Shown one piece after another: positions 19,329-28,998 of a DNA stretch of 64,000 bases; the stretch's first letter is position 1, and each line of letters starts with the position of its first letter. Under the pieces are notes generated by a model. That model was given only the letters and a program-made list of their open reading frames with translations. It was not told where the DNA came from and made no database searches. Made by a program: the position numbers and the translations under genes. The DNA is from Pseudodesulfovibrio alkaliphilus. Its GTDB lineage: Bacteria > Desulfobacterota > Desulfovibrionia > Desulfovibrionales > Desulfovibrionaceae. The stretch is taken from contig NZ_WODC01000001.1 of NCBI RefSeq assembly GCF_009729555.1, positions 558,001-622,000 of the forward strand. The letters are read 5' to 3'.

Positions 19329-22168
19329 GCCTGGGCGCTCCTTTTGGTGGTTTCAAGGGGAATGCGAAAGACGATGCGCGTCCCTGTCCCGGTCAGGGAC
19401 TGGATCTCCACGGTGCCGCCGAGGAGTCTGGCCCGCTCCTCCATGCTCCGCAGGCCCATGCGCTTTTCCGCCGCTGCGTCGGCCATGCGCGAAACCACGT
19501 CAAACCCCTGGCCGTTGTCCTCCACGCGGACGAACAGCTCGGGATGGCTGCGCACAAGGCGCACCGAAACGCGGTCAGCCCGGGCGTGCCGCGCCGTGTT
19601 GTTCAGCGCCTCCTGGACCATGCGGTAGACGTTGATCTCGGCGTCGAAGTCGAGGACCATGTCTTCTGTGCCCACGGCCTGAAACGCGACATCGAGCCCG
19701 GTGCGCCCGGCGATTTCCCCGCAATGGTTCTTCAAGGCCCGAATGAGCCCGAGCTGATCCAGAGCAGGCGGACGCAGCCCGTAGGCAATCTCGCGCACCG
19801 CGGCGATGGCTCCGCGCACCACCTCGGCAACGGCATCGGTCCGGCGTTGCAGCACCCCGTCCACCTCGGCCAGCCCGTCGAAGAGGGTCTCCATGTTCAG
19901 GACGATGGAGGAAAGATCCTGGGCCACGTTATCGTGCAGATCGCGGGCAATGCGCTGACGCTCATTTTCCTGGGCATGAAGGAGCTGCCGGGTGAGGGAG
20001 AGGATGCGCTCCCGGGCCTGCCGACGCTCCTCCGCCTCGGCCGTCAGCCGGGCGTTGGCCTCGGAGAGTTCTGCCGTGCGCCGCTTGACGCGGCTTTCCA
20101 TCTCGGCATGGGCGGCCCGCAGTTCCGCCTCGAGGAGCTTGTGGCCGGTGACATCCGTGAGGATGATCAGGCGCGCCCGCGCTCCGTTCCAGCGGATGGG
20201 CTTGAGGCTCAATGTCACCCAGACGGCCCTGCCGTCGGCCCCCACCACGCGCAACGGCGCACCAGGCCCGTCGCCCCGCCCGGCAAGATAGGCGGCCAGA
20301 CTGCCGCGCACCCAGGCTTGATCATCCGGGTGAATCAGGTCCATGGGGTCAAAGGTTTTCAACTGTTCGCAGGGGGTGTTCAGCATCCGGGCCATGGCAT
20401 GGTTGACGAAGACCACCGCCCCGTCGCGGACCACCGCCACCCCCTCCTGGGCGTTCTCCACCAGGGCGCGGTAACGCTCCTCGGACTCGGCCAGGGCCTG
20501 TTCGGCCCGCTTCCGGGGGGTGACATCCTGAAGCGAGACGATGACCCGCGAAAGGGTCTGCCTGTATTCGGGGGGCACGGAAAAATGAACCATGACCCAA
20601 AGGATCTCCCCATCCAGGGTGCGGTGGGTGATTTCGCCGCTGTATTCATAGCCGCCCGAGGCGAGGACGACCATCTCCTCGGTGAAGGCCTGCATGGAGG
20701 ATTCGGTCAAAACCTTGTCGAGCTGGCCGAGCAGCTCCTCCCTGCTCCCGGCCCGCAGCAGATTCAGGGTGGCCCGGTTCACGGCCACCACCTCCACCAG
20801 CGAGGCGCAGCGGGCCAGGTCTTCGGGATGGTCGGCGAAGTGGCGGCGAAAATCGGTAACGCCCTGTTCCCGCAGACTGTCGAAATGCGCCTTGAGCCGC
20901 GTCAGATCCTCCTCCCACAGGGAGATGGGCGAATCCTCGAACAGGGCGCGGAACCGGGCTTCGCTTTTCTTGAGAGCCTCCACGGTGTTCATGTACTCGG
21001 TGGCGTCGCTGGCCATCCCTTCCACGGCCACGGGTATCCCGTTTTCATCGCGGTGCAGGACCAAGCGCTGACGCGCCCAGCGCACTTCGCCCGACTTTTT
21101 GACAAACTGGAAGAGATACTCGGGCCTGACCACACCCCGGCACATTTCATCCCACACCTCGCTGAAATATCCGCGCCAGTCAGGATGGATCATTTCGCGC
21201 ACAAACAGGGGGTGCGACATCATCTCGTGCGGCGTGTAGCCGGAGAACCGCTCCACCGAAGGGCTGATGTAGTCGTAGGTGCCATCGGGAACGGCCATGC
21301 GAAAGAAGATGTCACTGGTGGAATTGGCGATAAAATTGAGACTGTATCTGGCCACGGCAAGCTTCCTCTGAGCCTCGTGCCGGGCGGTGGCGTCCGAGAG
21401 AATGCCCTCGATGGCTCGGGGCGACCCCGGGGAGTCCGCGTGCAGGGTGATGCGCTGGTTTATCCAACGCATCGAGCCGTCGCGATGGATGAGGGGAAAC
21501 TCGTACTCGTGGCGACAGACGCCGTCCAGCAGCTCGGTCCACCAGAGGTCCAGCACCCCGGTCCATTCAGCCGGAACGAGCTGCTCGAAGAGGCCGGGCA
21601 CTTCGTAGAAGTCCTTGGGCGGGTGGCCGGTGATGCTCTCCACGGCCGGGCTGATGTAGTCGAAGCGCTTGTCGACCAGACGCTGACGGAAGAGGCAGTC
21701 CCGGGTGTTCTCTGTAAGGAAGCGCAGATGGCGTTCGCTCTGGGTCAGAGCATTGCGCAGCCGCCGCCGGGCCGAGGCGTCGCGCATGATGGAAATGACG
21801 TGGGTGAGACGGCCGGAGTCGTCCAGCACCGGGTCAAAGCGGCCCCAGACGGGGCACAGCCTGCCCGAGGCGGTGCGGATGGCGTATTCCCCTTCCCAGC
21901 TGCGCCCCGTGCCCATGACCGGAGCCACGGTTTCCTCAAGCAACACCCGTGTGGGGCCCGGCAGGATGTCCTGGGCCCGGCCGGCCAGAATCTCCTCAAG
22001 CGAATAGCCGTAAAAGTCGGTGAATGCCTGGTTGGCGAAGATGGGCCGCAGACCTGCATCGCGAATGGCCATGGCCACGCCCGAGGCGCTGAGCACCTGT
22101 TCGAAGAGGTGGGGATTGATCTCCCGCCCCACATGGGGGGTGGTCGGCGATTTTGTTTTCACGCGCAC
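19316..22168 (-). CDS. Soluble multi-PAS sensor histidine kinase (HisKA_3 type)
   Basis: 950 residues with no membrane helix, so a cytoplasmic sensor. About five PAS domains in a row (roughly 20-130, 150-265, 275-395, 415-555 degenerate, 565-690), then a coiled coil and a NarX/DesK-type dimerisation region with the phospho-acceptor His in RIARDLHDNVAQDLSS near 760. HATPase_c at about 850-945, ending in DNGQGFDV and GLRSMEERARLLGG. The signal is not evident; PAS domains here may bind heme, flavin or small molecules. The start is a GTG without a strong ribosome-binding site. Partner: the overlapping LuxR-type regulator. Confidence 0.9.
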   Translation of the reverse strand: MRVKTKSPTTPHVGREINPHLFEQVLSASGVAMAIRDAGLRPIFANQAFTDFYGYSLEEILAGRAQDILPGPTRVLLEETVAPVMGTGRSWEGEYAIRTASGRLCPVWGRFDPVLDDSGRLTHVISIMRDASARRRLRNALTQSERHLRFLTENTRDCLFRQRLVDKRFDYISPAVESITGHPPKDFYEVPGLFEQLVPAEWTGVLDLWWTELLDGVCRHEYEFPLIHRDGSMRWINQRITLHADSPGSPRAIEGILSDATARHEAQRKLAVARYSLNFIANSTSDIFFRMAVPDGTYDYISPSVERFSGYTPHEMMSHPLFVREMIHPDWRGYFSEVWDEMCRGVVRPEYLFQFVKKSGEVRWARQRLVLHRDENGIPVAVEGMASDATEYMNTVEALKKSEARFRALFEDSPISLWEEDLTRLKAHFDSLREQGVTDFRRHFADHPEDLARCASLVEVVAVNRATLNLLRAGSREELLGQLDKVLTESSMQAFTEEMVVLASGGYEYSGEITHRTLDGEILWVMVHFSVPPEYRQTLSRVIVSLQDVTPRKRAEQALAESEERYRALVENAQEGVAVVRDGAVVFVNHAMARMLNTPCEQLKTFDPMDLIHPDDQAWVRGSLAAYLAGRGDGPGAPLRVVGADGRAVWVTLSLKPIRWNGARARLIILTDVTGHKLLEAELRAAHAEMESRVKRRTAELSEANARLTAEAEERRQARERILSLTRQLLHAQENERQRIARDLHDNVAQDLSSIVLNMETLFDGLAEVDGVLQRRTDAVAEVVRGAIAAVREIAYGLRPPALDQLGLIRALKNHCGEIAGRTGLDVAFQAVGTEDMVLDFDAEINVYRMVQEALNNTARHARADRVSVRLVRSHPELFVRVEDNGQGFDVVSRMADAAAEKRMGLRSMEERARLLGGTVEIQSLTGTGTRIVFRIPLETTKRSAQAWNS

Positions 22169-22316
22169 TCGGGGTCAGGGGTGGCCGGATCGGGTCTTGT
22201 TCCTTAGCATTTCTTAACCCATTCGCACGGGGAAGGGAAGACGACCGAGACAACGGACGACCGCTTTTTACCGGGACCACGGCCAATCCCGGATGGCCGG
22301 GGCGCACCGGCCGCCA

Positions 22317-23924
22317 TCACTGCGCCAGTCCCGCGATCCACGACGCCCCGAGCCGGGCGTGTTCCTCAGCCACCTGCTCGACCCAGCCCGAGAACTCGCC
22401 CCGGGCGCCAAGAACCTCCTGCCCCCCCCGAAGCGGGGCCATGACTATGGTGAAAGCCAGCCCCTGGCCATCGCGCAGGGATTCGAGGGTGGAGACAAAG
22501 GATTGCCAGCGGCCCAGGTTGCGCCCGGTGATCAGCCAGAGCACGGGCATGTCCAGCCGGGCCAGCCCGGCGCTGCCCGGCAGTCCGTCCGGGCCCACAC
22601 TGTCGTCGAGCAGGCAGACCAGAAAGGCGGGGCGCACCGCCTCCGGCTCCAGGGCCAGGGCCAGGGCCAGACCCGCAGCCACTCCGGTGCCGTTGCCCCA
22701 CACCCCTGCCCGACTGCCATCCACCGCCTCCAGTCCGACAAAATACGCCAAAGCGGCAGCCGTGTCCGCCGCCTGCCTCTGCCGGGCGCGGGTTGCGGCC
22801 TCGGCCACGCTGATGCCCTCGGGCCGGACAGAGGCAACGGCCTCGCCGGACTCGTCGCAACCGCGTGGCCGGAAGGAGAACACCGCCAATCCCGACGCGG
22901 ACAACGCCCGCGTGAAACCCCGGACCAGTCCATCGTCCACGCAGCGCTCCCCGTAGGTCAGGACCACGCCGGGATGCCCCCCTCCGGCGGGCGGCAGAGT
23001 GGCCCGCCCCGCCAGGGCGTCCTGCTCCTTGCCGGACTTTCCACGCGCCTTCGGTTTCGGAGCCGGGTCGGCACCGGGCGCGGCAAACTGCACATCGCTC
23101 TCGCGTACATGGACCTTGACCGGGAAATGGGCGATGCGGTCGTCGTCGGTCATCAGGATAAACCGCTCGATGCGGTCGTCCTTGGCCAGAAAGGTGACGG
23201 TGCCCGTGACCGGCTCGTCGGCATAGAGCGAGGGGCCGATGGTGTAGATGTACTTGGCGAACTCCTTGAGGCGGCGCAGGGTCTTGTTCTTGGAGTCGTA
23301 GATGAGGAAACGGCCATACTCGGTGTCGCGGGCGTCGATGATGGAAATGGTCCGGTCGTCGCGGGTCTGGAACTGCCCGGAGAATTCCGAGGATTCGTAG
23401 GTGTAGTATTCGGCCATCATGGACCGGCCAAACCTCGCCTCGTGGCCCCGATGCGCGAGAACGTCATGCCGGCTGACCATGATGGGCGGGCCCTTGCCCT
23501 CCTCTTGCTCGCCGGCCGGAGACGGCCGGGACGCCTCCTCGGAAGGGGGCGGCGGTTCGGACGGCGCAACGGTCTTGACCGGGCTGATGTCGATGGCCTC
23601 GGCCACGGGCGGCGGCTCCTGCGGCGGCGGAACGGATGCGGGAGTGTGAGCGGGAGCGGGCTCGGGGGGAGGTGCGTCGTCCAGAAGAATGGTCTTGTCC
23701 ATTGGCAAGGCTTGGGGTTGGGGCTCTGGCGCAGGCTCGACCGGAAGCGGCGCAGGCAACGGGGTTGGCTCGGGAAACGGGGCGATCACGGGCTCGGCCA
23801 GGGCCGTCAAATCCAGCTCCATGAGCTTGGGCGGCAATGTTCGGCCCAGATGCAGAGTCTGGATCAGCACCGTCGCAATAAGCGCATGCAGGAAAAAGGA
23901 AAGCAGCAGACTGAGTGTACGCAT
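22317..23924 (-). CDS. TonB-like membrane-anchored protein fused to a degenerate alpha/beta-hydrolase domain
   Basis: 535 residues from ATG 23924, which has AAGG about 7 bases upstream; ATG 23942 and GTG 23963 are alternatives. One N-terminal membrane helix (about 3-22) is followed by a Pro/Glu-rich spacer (about 50-140), the layout of TonB/energy-transducing proteins. A globular domain (about 150-270, with YYTYESSEFSGQF and RFLIYDSKNKTLRRL) follows. The C-terminal 240 residues look like an alpha/beta-hydrolase (YGERCVDDGLVRGF, FSFRPRGCDESG), but the elbow reads GVWGNGTGV, with Gly where the nucleophile Ser should be. The C-terminal TonB box-binding domain is absent. Likely periplasmic; role unknown. 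Confidence 0.6.
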   Translation of the reverse strand: MRTLSLLLSFFLHALIATVLIQTLHLGRTLPPKLMELDLTALAEPVIAPFPEPTPLPAPLPVEPAPEPQPQALPMDKTILLDDAPPPEPAPAHTPASVPPPQEPPPVAEAIDISPVKTVAPSEPPPPSEEASRPSPAGEQEEGKGPPIMVSRHDVLAHRGHEARFGRSMMAEYYTYESSEFSGQFQTRDDRTISIIDARDTEYGRFLIYDSKNKTLRRLKEFAKYIYTIGPSLYADEPVTGTVTFLAKDDRIERFILMTDDDRIAHFPVKVHVRESDVQFAAPGADPAPKPKARGKSGKEQDALAGRATLPPAGGGHPGVVLTYGERCVDDGLVRGFTRALSASGLAVFSFRPRGCDESGEAVASVRPEGISVAEAATRARQRQAADTAAALAYFVGLEAVDGSRAGVWGNGTGVAAGLALALALEPEAVRPAFLVCLLDDSVGPDGLPGSAGLARLDMPVLWLITGRNLGRWQSFVSTLESLRDGQGLAFTIVMAPLRGGQEVLGARGEFSGWVEQVAEEHARLGASWIAGLAQ

Positions 23925-24222
23925 TTCCGGGCCTTGTTCCATCGTCCTTGCCAATGCTGGCACAACAAGACCGGACAGGAGGCTTCCGGTCCTTTATTCA
24001 GTGTACGCCCCCAAGCGGCCCATGGCAAGCGCACCAAACGGAAACGATGTGTTTCCAGACGGTTGGTGTCGGAAATTTCGATCGAACCATGGACCGATGT
24101 CCGGCCCGGATGCACCGTGACCGCCGGAAGGTCCGGCCGGACGTTGCATTTTCGCCAATGACCGACTAGGGTTGGATCAAGGTGCGCCCCATCGCGCAAA
24201 GCCGGGATCAAAGGAGGCAACG

Positions 24223-24900
24223 ATGCTTGTCAGAGACTGGATGACGGCCAATGTCATCACCCTGGGCGTCAACTCGTCGGTCATGGACGCAGCCGACATC
24301 CTGCGCCGCAAGGACATCCGGCAGTTTCCCGTGATAGACGCCGAAGGAAGGCTGGCGGGTATCGTGTCGGACCGGGATATCCGCGACGCCATGCCGTCCA
24401 AGTTCATCCCTGGCGACTGTACCGACGGCCGCGAAGGCGGCCTGAACACCCTGACCGCCAGCGACATCATGACTCCCGGCCCCCTGACCGTGGCCCCTGA
24501 CACATCCATCAACGCAGTGGCAGACATCCTGGTCAGACACAAGGTGGGAGGACTCCCCGTGGTCGAAGGGGGGGTGCTGGTGGGCATCATCACCCAGGCG
24601 GACGTGATGCGTTTCCTTTGCGCGGCGGCAGGGTCGGTGCGCTCCGGCATCCAGCTCGCCTTCCGCCTTGAGGCCCAGCCAGAACCTCTGGCCCAGCTGC
24701 TCACCGACATCCGCGATATGGGGCTGACCTTCACCAGCGTGTTCACGGCCTACGACATCCGCAACCCCGGCACCCGCAACGCCTACATCCGGCTGGAAGG
24801 CCCTGGCGGCCGCGCCGTGGAGCAGCTGGTGGAAGCCCTGCAAAAGAAATACGTGGTCCTCTTCTACGTCAACGAGGGCGTGACCGTGGACGTGGCCTGA
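24223..24900 (+). CDS. Tandem CBS-domain protein with C-terminal ACT-like domain
   Basis: 225 residues, cytoplasmic. CBS1 at about 5-60 (NVITLGVNSSVMDAADIL, FPVIDAEGRLAGIVSDRD) and CBS2 at about 80-140 (MTPGPLTVAPDTSINAVAD), followed by an ACT-like fold. CBS pairs sense adenosine nucleotides; this AcuB-like architecture usually has no linked enzyme. AAGGAGG lies 6 bases before the ATG. A paralogue with the same length and layout is at 46311-46985. A possible promoter TTGCAT-N17-TAGGGT is just upstream; the rest of the 300-base upstream region shows nothing clear. Confidence 0.88.
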   Translation: MLVRDWMTANVITLGVNSSVMDAADILRRKDIRQFPVIDAEGRLAGIVSDRDIRDAMPSKFIPGDCTDGREGGLNTLTASDIMTPGPLTVAPDTSINAVADILVRHKVGGLPVVEGGVLVGIITQADVMRFLCAAAGSVRSGIQLAFRLEAQPEPLAQLLTDIRDMGLTFTSVFTAYDIRNPGTRNAYIRLEGPGGRAVEQLVEALQKKYVVLFYVNEGVTVDVA

Positions 24901-24922
24901 CCGGCCGCATCCCCGCGATGTC

Positions 24923-24956
24923 AAAGGGCCGCGCTCCCCGGAGAGCGCGGCCCTTT
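24923..24956. terminator. Bidirectional terminator between convergent genes
   Basis: A perfect 14-bp stem, AAAGGGCCGCGCTC (24923-24936) with its complement (24943-24956), loop CCCGGA. It separates the CBS gene from the convergent receiver gene and carries A/T at both ends. Confidence 0.85.
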
Positions 24957-24966
24957 GCCGTGGCGT

Positions 24967-25335
24967 CTAGTCGGCCAGGGCCTTTTTGACGGAATCGAGC
25001 AGCTTTCGGGTGTCGATGGGTTTGGTGAAGGTGTCCACCACATCAAAGACCTTGGCCAGCTCGACGATGGCCTCGGGGTTGAAGGCCTCGCCGCCCGAGA
25101 TGGCGATGAACTTGCGGGAGCGGTCTGACTTGATCAGCTCGCCCATGACCTGGAGCCCGCCCTTCTTGGGCAGAAAAATGTCGATGATGCTCAGATCGAC
25201 GGCATTGTCCCTGAACACCCGCAGGGCCTCCTCGCCGTCAGCCGCCTCGACCACCGCGTAACCCTCGGCTTCGAGCACGCTCCTGAGCAGCTCACGGATC
25301 ATGGGGGCGTCGTCAACAATCAGTATGGTCTTCAT
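24967..25335 (-). CDS. Single-domain response regulator (CheY-like)
   Basis: 122 residues, receiver only. Acidic pair in LIVDDAPM, phospho-Asp in LSIIDIFLPKKGG near 53, Ser in FIAISGGEAF and Lys in DTFTKPID. No output domain, so it works by protein contact or as a phosphate sink. It lies 30 bases downstream of the hybrid kinase gene on the same strand, with a purine-rich site overlapping its ATG, so the pair is an operon. The kinase carries its own REC and HPt domains; this regulator is the likely final acceptor. Confidence 0.93.
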   Translation of the reverse strand: MKTILIVDDAPMIRELLRSVLEAEGYAVVEAADGEEALRVFRDNAVDLSIIDIFLPKKGGLQVMGELIKSDRSRKFIAISGGEAFNPEAIVELAKVFDVVDTFTKPIDTRKLLDSVKKALAD

Positions 25336-25365
25336 CCTCCCGCTCCTTGCGTTGATGGTCGTCTA

Positions 25366-27825
25366 TCAATTCAGGGCCGACTCCCGCTTCAGAAACTCTA
25401 GCGCGGACCGGACCTCGGACTCAAGCGTCTTGTATTCCCTGGCAGCGGATGCGTGGTCCTGCTGGCGGCAGAAGAACTCCACCTGCTCGGCAAGGGCGCC
25501 GGCCCGGCGTCCCCCCACGGTCTTGGCGCTCCCCTTGATGGAGTGGGCCAGCCGCCCGGCCTCGTCCAAACGCCGGGAAGCCAGGGCTTCGGCCAGATCT
25601 TCCAGATCCCTTGGCGTGTCGCGCAAAAAGATGGCGTCCATGCGTCCGAGCAGGGCGCGGTTTCCGCCGAGCATCTCAAGGGCCGTCTCCCGGTCAAAGG
25701 CGTGGCAGCCCTTGTCCGTCCTGTCGGGAGGTCCGGCCGTGCAGTCTCCCTGCGAGGCATGGCCGCCCTTCCCCTCCGAGGAGTCGTCCAGCGCGGCAGA
25801 ATCGCTGCTCACGGCCGCGGCCACGGTCGCATAAAAATCATCAATGCGGATGGGCTTGGCGATATAGCCGTTCATGCCTGCGCCCAGGAACCGCTCGCGG
25901 TCGCCCTTGAGGGCGTGGGCGGTGAGGGCCACGATGGGCACCTGGGGGTCAAGGGCGCCCGATCCCGGATCACGGATGGCCCGGGTGGCCGTGATGCCGT
26001 CCATGACGGGCATCTGCACATCCATGAGCACCAGATCGAACCGCTGGGACCTGACCGCCTCCAGGGCCTGGGCACCGTTTTCCACGGCCACGGCCTCGTA
26101 GCCCTTTTCGGCCAGCAGGTCCAGTGCCAGACTGCGGTTGAGCGCGTTGTCGTCGGCCAGCAGGACGCGCAGGCCGGGCCTTGGCGGGGCGGCTTCAACC
26201 TCGGCGCGGTCCGCCTCCAGAGCCTCGGGGTCGCCCACGCCGAACCTGACGGCAAAGGAAAAGGTACTGCCTCGGCCCTCCTCGCTCTCCACCGCCAGGA
26301 CGCCGCCCATCAATTCCACCAGCAGCTTGCAAATGGCCAGCCCGAGCCCGGTGCCGCCGTGCTTGCGGGTGATGGAGTCGTCGGCCTGGAGGAAGGATTT
26401 GAAGATGGCGCGCCGCTTTTTCCTCGGAATGCCGATACCCGTGTCCGAGACGGCGAATTCAAGGGTCAGCGACTCTTCTGTCGCGGCAGGATCCCGGCCC
26501 TGGGCAACGCCAATGCGTACGGTCACGCCGCCAGCCTCAGTGAACTTGACCGCGTTGGCCACAAGATTGACCAGCACCTGGCGCAATCGGCCAGGGTCGC
26601 CCACAATGGCCCGGGGAACTTCCCCGGCCACCTCGGCCACCAGGACCAGCCCCTTGTCCGCGGCGTGCAGGCGGTGCATGTCCAGCGCGGTGCGCAGCAC
26701 CTCGCGGACATCGAAGTCGATGCGCTCCAGGGCGAGCTTGCGCGCCTCGATCTTGGAGAAATCAAGAATGTCGTTGATGACCGTAAGCAAAGAGGTGCCC
26801 GCTTCGAGGACGCGGCTCAGACACTCGTTCTTTCGGGTGGGATCGTCCACGCGCAGGGCCAGCTCGGCCATGCCAAGCACCGCGTTGAGAGGAGTGCGTA
26901 TCTCGTGGCTCATGTTGGCCAGGAACGCGGACTTGGCCCTGGTGGCGGCGTCGGCCTTCTTCATGGCGGCCACCAGCCGGGTGGATTTGCTGGTCAGCTC
27001 CGCGTTGGCCCGCTCCAGCTCGCGGGTGCGAAGGCGGACCTTGTCCTCGGACCTGTCGTGGGCGATCTTGAGGGCGTCCTCAGCCCGTTTGCGGTCCGTG
27101 ATGTCTATGCCCAGGACCATGATCATCCGCTCCCCGGACGAATCGGTCATGGGGCTGCACTGGAGATGAAAGGTGCGCCCCCGGGCGTCGGTCCAGTCCC
27201 ACTCCTGGGTGCGGTCCGTGCCCATGGATTCCATGGGCGGGCACCCCTCGCAGGAGTTGTTGGCGCAATTGAGGGCGTCTGCGCACTTCTTGCCCTTGGG
27301 GCTGCCGAAATACTTGCGGAAATAACGGTTGGCGTAGCGGATGGATTGATCCGGGTACAGGTGGTAGACGATGCCGGGCAGGGACTCCATGAAAAAGATC
27401 TGGCGCTGCTGTTCGCGGCGCAGATCCTCGTCGGTGCGGCGCAGTTCGGTCAGGTCCAGGGTGTTGATGGCCAGCCGCGTCACCTCGCCCCAGGGATTGG
27501 TCACAGGCACGATGGAATGGACCAGCGAGCGCCCCCCGACCTCTTCCTCGAAGCGCAGAAAACGCACGGACTCGATGGCCTCGGCAATGCGCTCCCGGCG
27601 CGAATCCGCCGAGTCACGCGGGAGCAGGTCGTAAATGTTGGCCTGCTCAAGCTCCTTGACCGTCTCCATGCCATAGAGCTTGGCGGCCATGAGGTTGGCG
27701 GCCAGCACATACCCGCTCACGTCGATGATCAACGACGATTCCATGGACGATTCGAGCAGCGCCCTGGAGGTCTCGTCCATGGAGACATATGAGGTGGGCC
27801 TTGCCGGCCGCAGGGGAAGCGCCAT
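25366..27825 (-). CDS. Hybrid sensor histidine kinase PAS-PAS-HisKA-HATPase-REC-HPt
   Basis: 819 residues from ATG 27825, behind GGGAAAGGATA; the frame extends upstream to 27942 without a better site. No membrane helix. Two PAS domains (about 15-120 and 135-250); the second carries a Cys cluster (KKCADALNCANN, SCEGCPPME) common in deltaproteobacterial PAS domains. HisKA with His in NMSHEIRTPLNAVLG near 320, HATPase with DTGIGIPRKKR and GTGLGLAI, REC with LVLMDVQMPVMDG, then a Pro/Gly-poor linker and an HPt domain with His in RLAHSIKGSAKTVGG near 775. A complete internal phosphorelay, with the receiver gene downstream as likely outlet. Confidence 0.92.
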   Translation of the reverse strand: MALPLRPARPTSYVSMDETSRALLESSMESSLIIDVSGYVLAANLMAAKLYGMETVKELEQANIYDLLPRDSADSRRERIAEAIESVRFLRFEEEVGGRSLVHSIVPVTNPWGEVTRLAINTLDLTELRRTDEDLRREQQRQIFFMESLPGIVYHLYPDQSIRYANRYFRKYFGSPKGKKCADALNCANNSCEGCPPMESMGTDRTQEWDWTDARGRTFHLQCSPMTDSSGERMIMVLGIDITDRKRAEDALKIAHDRSEDKVRLRTRELERANAELTSKSTRLVAAMKKADAATRAKSAFLANMSHEIRTPLNAVLGMAELALRVDDPTRKNECLSRVLEAGTSLLTVINDILDFSKIEARKLALERIDFDVREVLRTALDMHRLHAADKGLVLVAEVAGEVPRAIVGDPGRLRQVLVNLVANAVKFTEAGGVTVRIGVAQGRDPAATEESLTLEFAVSDTGIGIPRKKRRAIFKSFLQADDSITRKHGGTGLGLAICKLLVELMGGVLAVESEEGRGSTFSFAVRFGVGDPEALEADRAEVEAAPPRPGLRVLLADDNALNRSLALDLLAEKGYEAVAVENGAQALEAVRSQRFDLVLMDVQMPVMDGITATRAIRDPGSGALDPQVPIVALTAHALKGDRERFLGAGMNGYIAKPIRIDDFYATVAAAVSSDSAALDDSSEGKGGHASQGDCTAGPPDRTDKGCHAFDRETALEMLGGNRALLGRMDAIFLRDTPRDLEDLAEALASRRLDEAGRLAHSIKGSAKTVGGRRAGALAEQVEFFCRQQDHASAAREYKTLESEVRSALEFLKRESALN

Positions 27826-28128
27826 TATCCTTTCCCTTTCATCGGTTTCGGCGGTGTCTGCCAGGGCCCGCCGCGCACAGGCGGTCCACTCTGCCACCGT
27901 AGATAAGGGCTTGGTCCAGGTCAATGGTATTTTCCCCTCCACGCAACGGGTTTACCGGATTCAAGACTGTTTTCAATCCGGCCCGGGGATGGTAGTGTCG
28001 CGTCCTTGAAAATGGCTGCCCGGTTTTCCGGCCAGCGGCCTGGGCAAGGTAAGCCACATTCTCGACCCAGCGGTCTTTCGCAACAAGACGGCTTTGCCTC
28101 TTTTGCGAACACCACACGAGGAAATTCC

Positions 28129-28998
28129 ATGAACTATCAGGGAACCATCATCCGCCCGCCCAGCGAGGCGGACAGCATCCTGCTCCAGGTGACTCTCGGC
28201 TGCTCCCACGGCAAATGCGCCTTCTGCGGGGCGTATCAGGACAAGCGATTCGGCATCAAGGACCGCGAGACCGTGGCCCGCGACATCGCCTTTGCCGCCC
28301 GTCACTGCCGCCGCCAGCGCCGCGTGTTCCTGTGCGACGGCGACGCCCTGGTCATGCCACAGGCCCGGCTGCTGGAAATCCTGGCCGCCATCCGCCGCGA
28401 TCTGCCCTGGGTCACGCGGGTCTCCACCTACGCCAACGCCAAGAGCCTGCGCCAGAAGAACGACGCCCAGCTGGCCGAGCTGCGGAACGCGGGTATCGCC
28501 ATGGTCTACATGGGGCTCGAATCAGGCGACGACGCCATCCTGGCCGCCATGAACAAGAACGGCGACAGTGCCGAAATCGTCGGCCAGGGCATCCGTGCCC
28601 GCAGGGCAGGGTTCAGGCTCAACGTCACGGTCATCAACGGCCTGGGCGGGGTTGAACGCTCATTGGAACACGCCAGGGCCACCGGACTGGCCCTCAGCGC
28701 CATGGACCCGGACCAGATCGGTGCCTTGAGCCTGATGCTCGTGCCCGGCACAAAGCTCCACGAACGCCACGCCCGGGGCGAGTTCGTCCTGCCCGATGCC
28801 GCGGGCATGCTGGCCGAAATCCGCGAGATGCTCGCCCACCTGACCCTCACACGCGGCCTTTTCCTGGCCAACCACGCTTCCAACTATCTGCCCCTCAAGG
28901 TCCGGCTGCCCTCTGGCCGGGATGCAGCCCTGGCCGAGCTGGACACGGCCCTGGCCGGACAGCGCACCCTGCGGCCGGAATCGTCGCGGCGGCTGTGA
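28129..28998 (+). CDS. Radical SAM protein
   Basis: 289 residues. The [4Fe-4S] motif is CSHGKCAFC (C-x4-C-x2-C) near residue 24, a variant of the canonical C-x3-C-x2-C. It is followed by GAYQDKRFGIKDRE and the SAM-binding GLESGDDAIL near 128. Overall it is like the Elp3/HemN-type TIM barrel proteins annotated as B12-independent radical SAM proteins of unknown function. The ATG follows GAGGA. It has no cotranscribed partner. Substrate unknown. Confidence 0.85.
   Translation: MNYQGTIIRPPSEADSILLQVTLGCSHGKCAFCGAYQDKRFGIKDRETVARDIAFAARHCRRQRRVFLCDGDALVMPQARLLEILAAIRRDLPWVTRVSTYANAKSLRQKNDAQLAELRNAGIAMVYMGLESGDDAILAAMNKNGDSAEIVGQGIRARRAGFRLNVTVINGLGGVERSLEHARATGLALSAMDPDQIGALSLMLVPGTKLHERHARGEFVLPDAAGMLAEIREMLAHLTLTRGLFLANHASNYLPLKVRLPSGRDAALAELDTALAGQRTLRPESSRRL

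Noticed and set aside
25453-27792. A 779-residue plus-strand frame opposite the hybrid kinase
   Set aside because: Antisense shadow; the minus strand encodes all expected kinase motifs without interruption.
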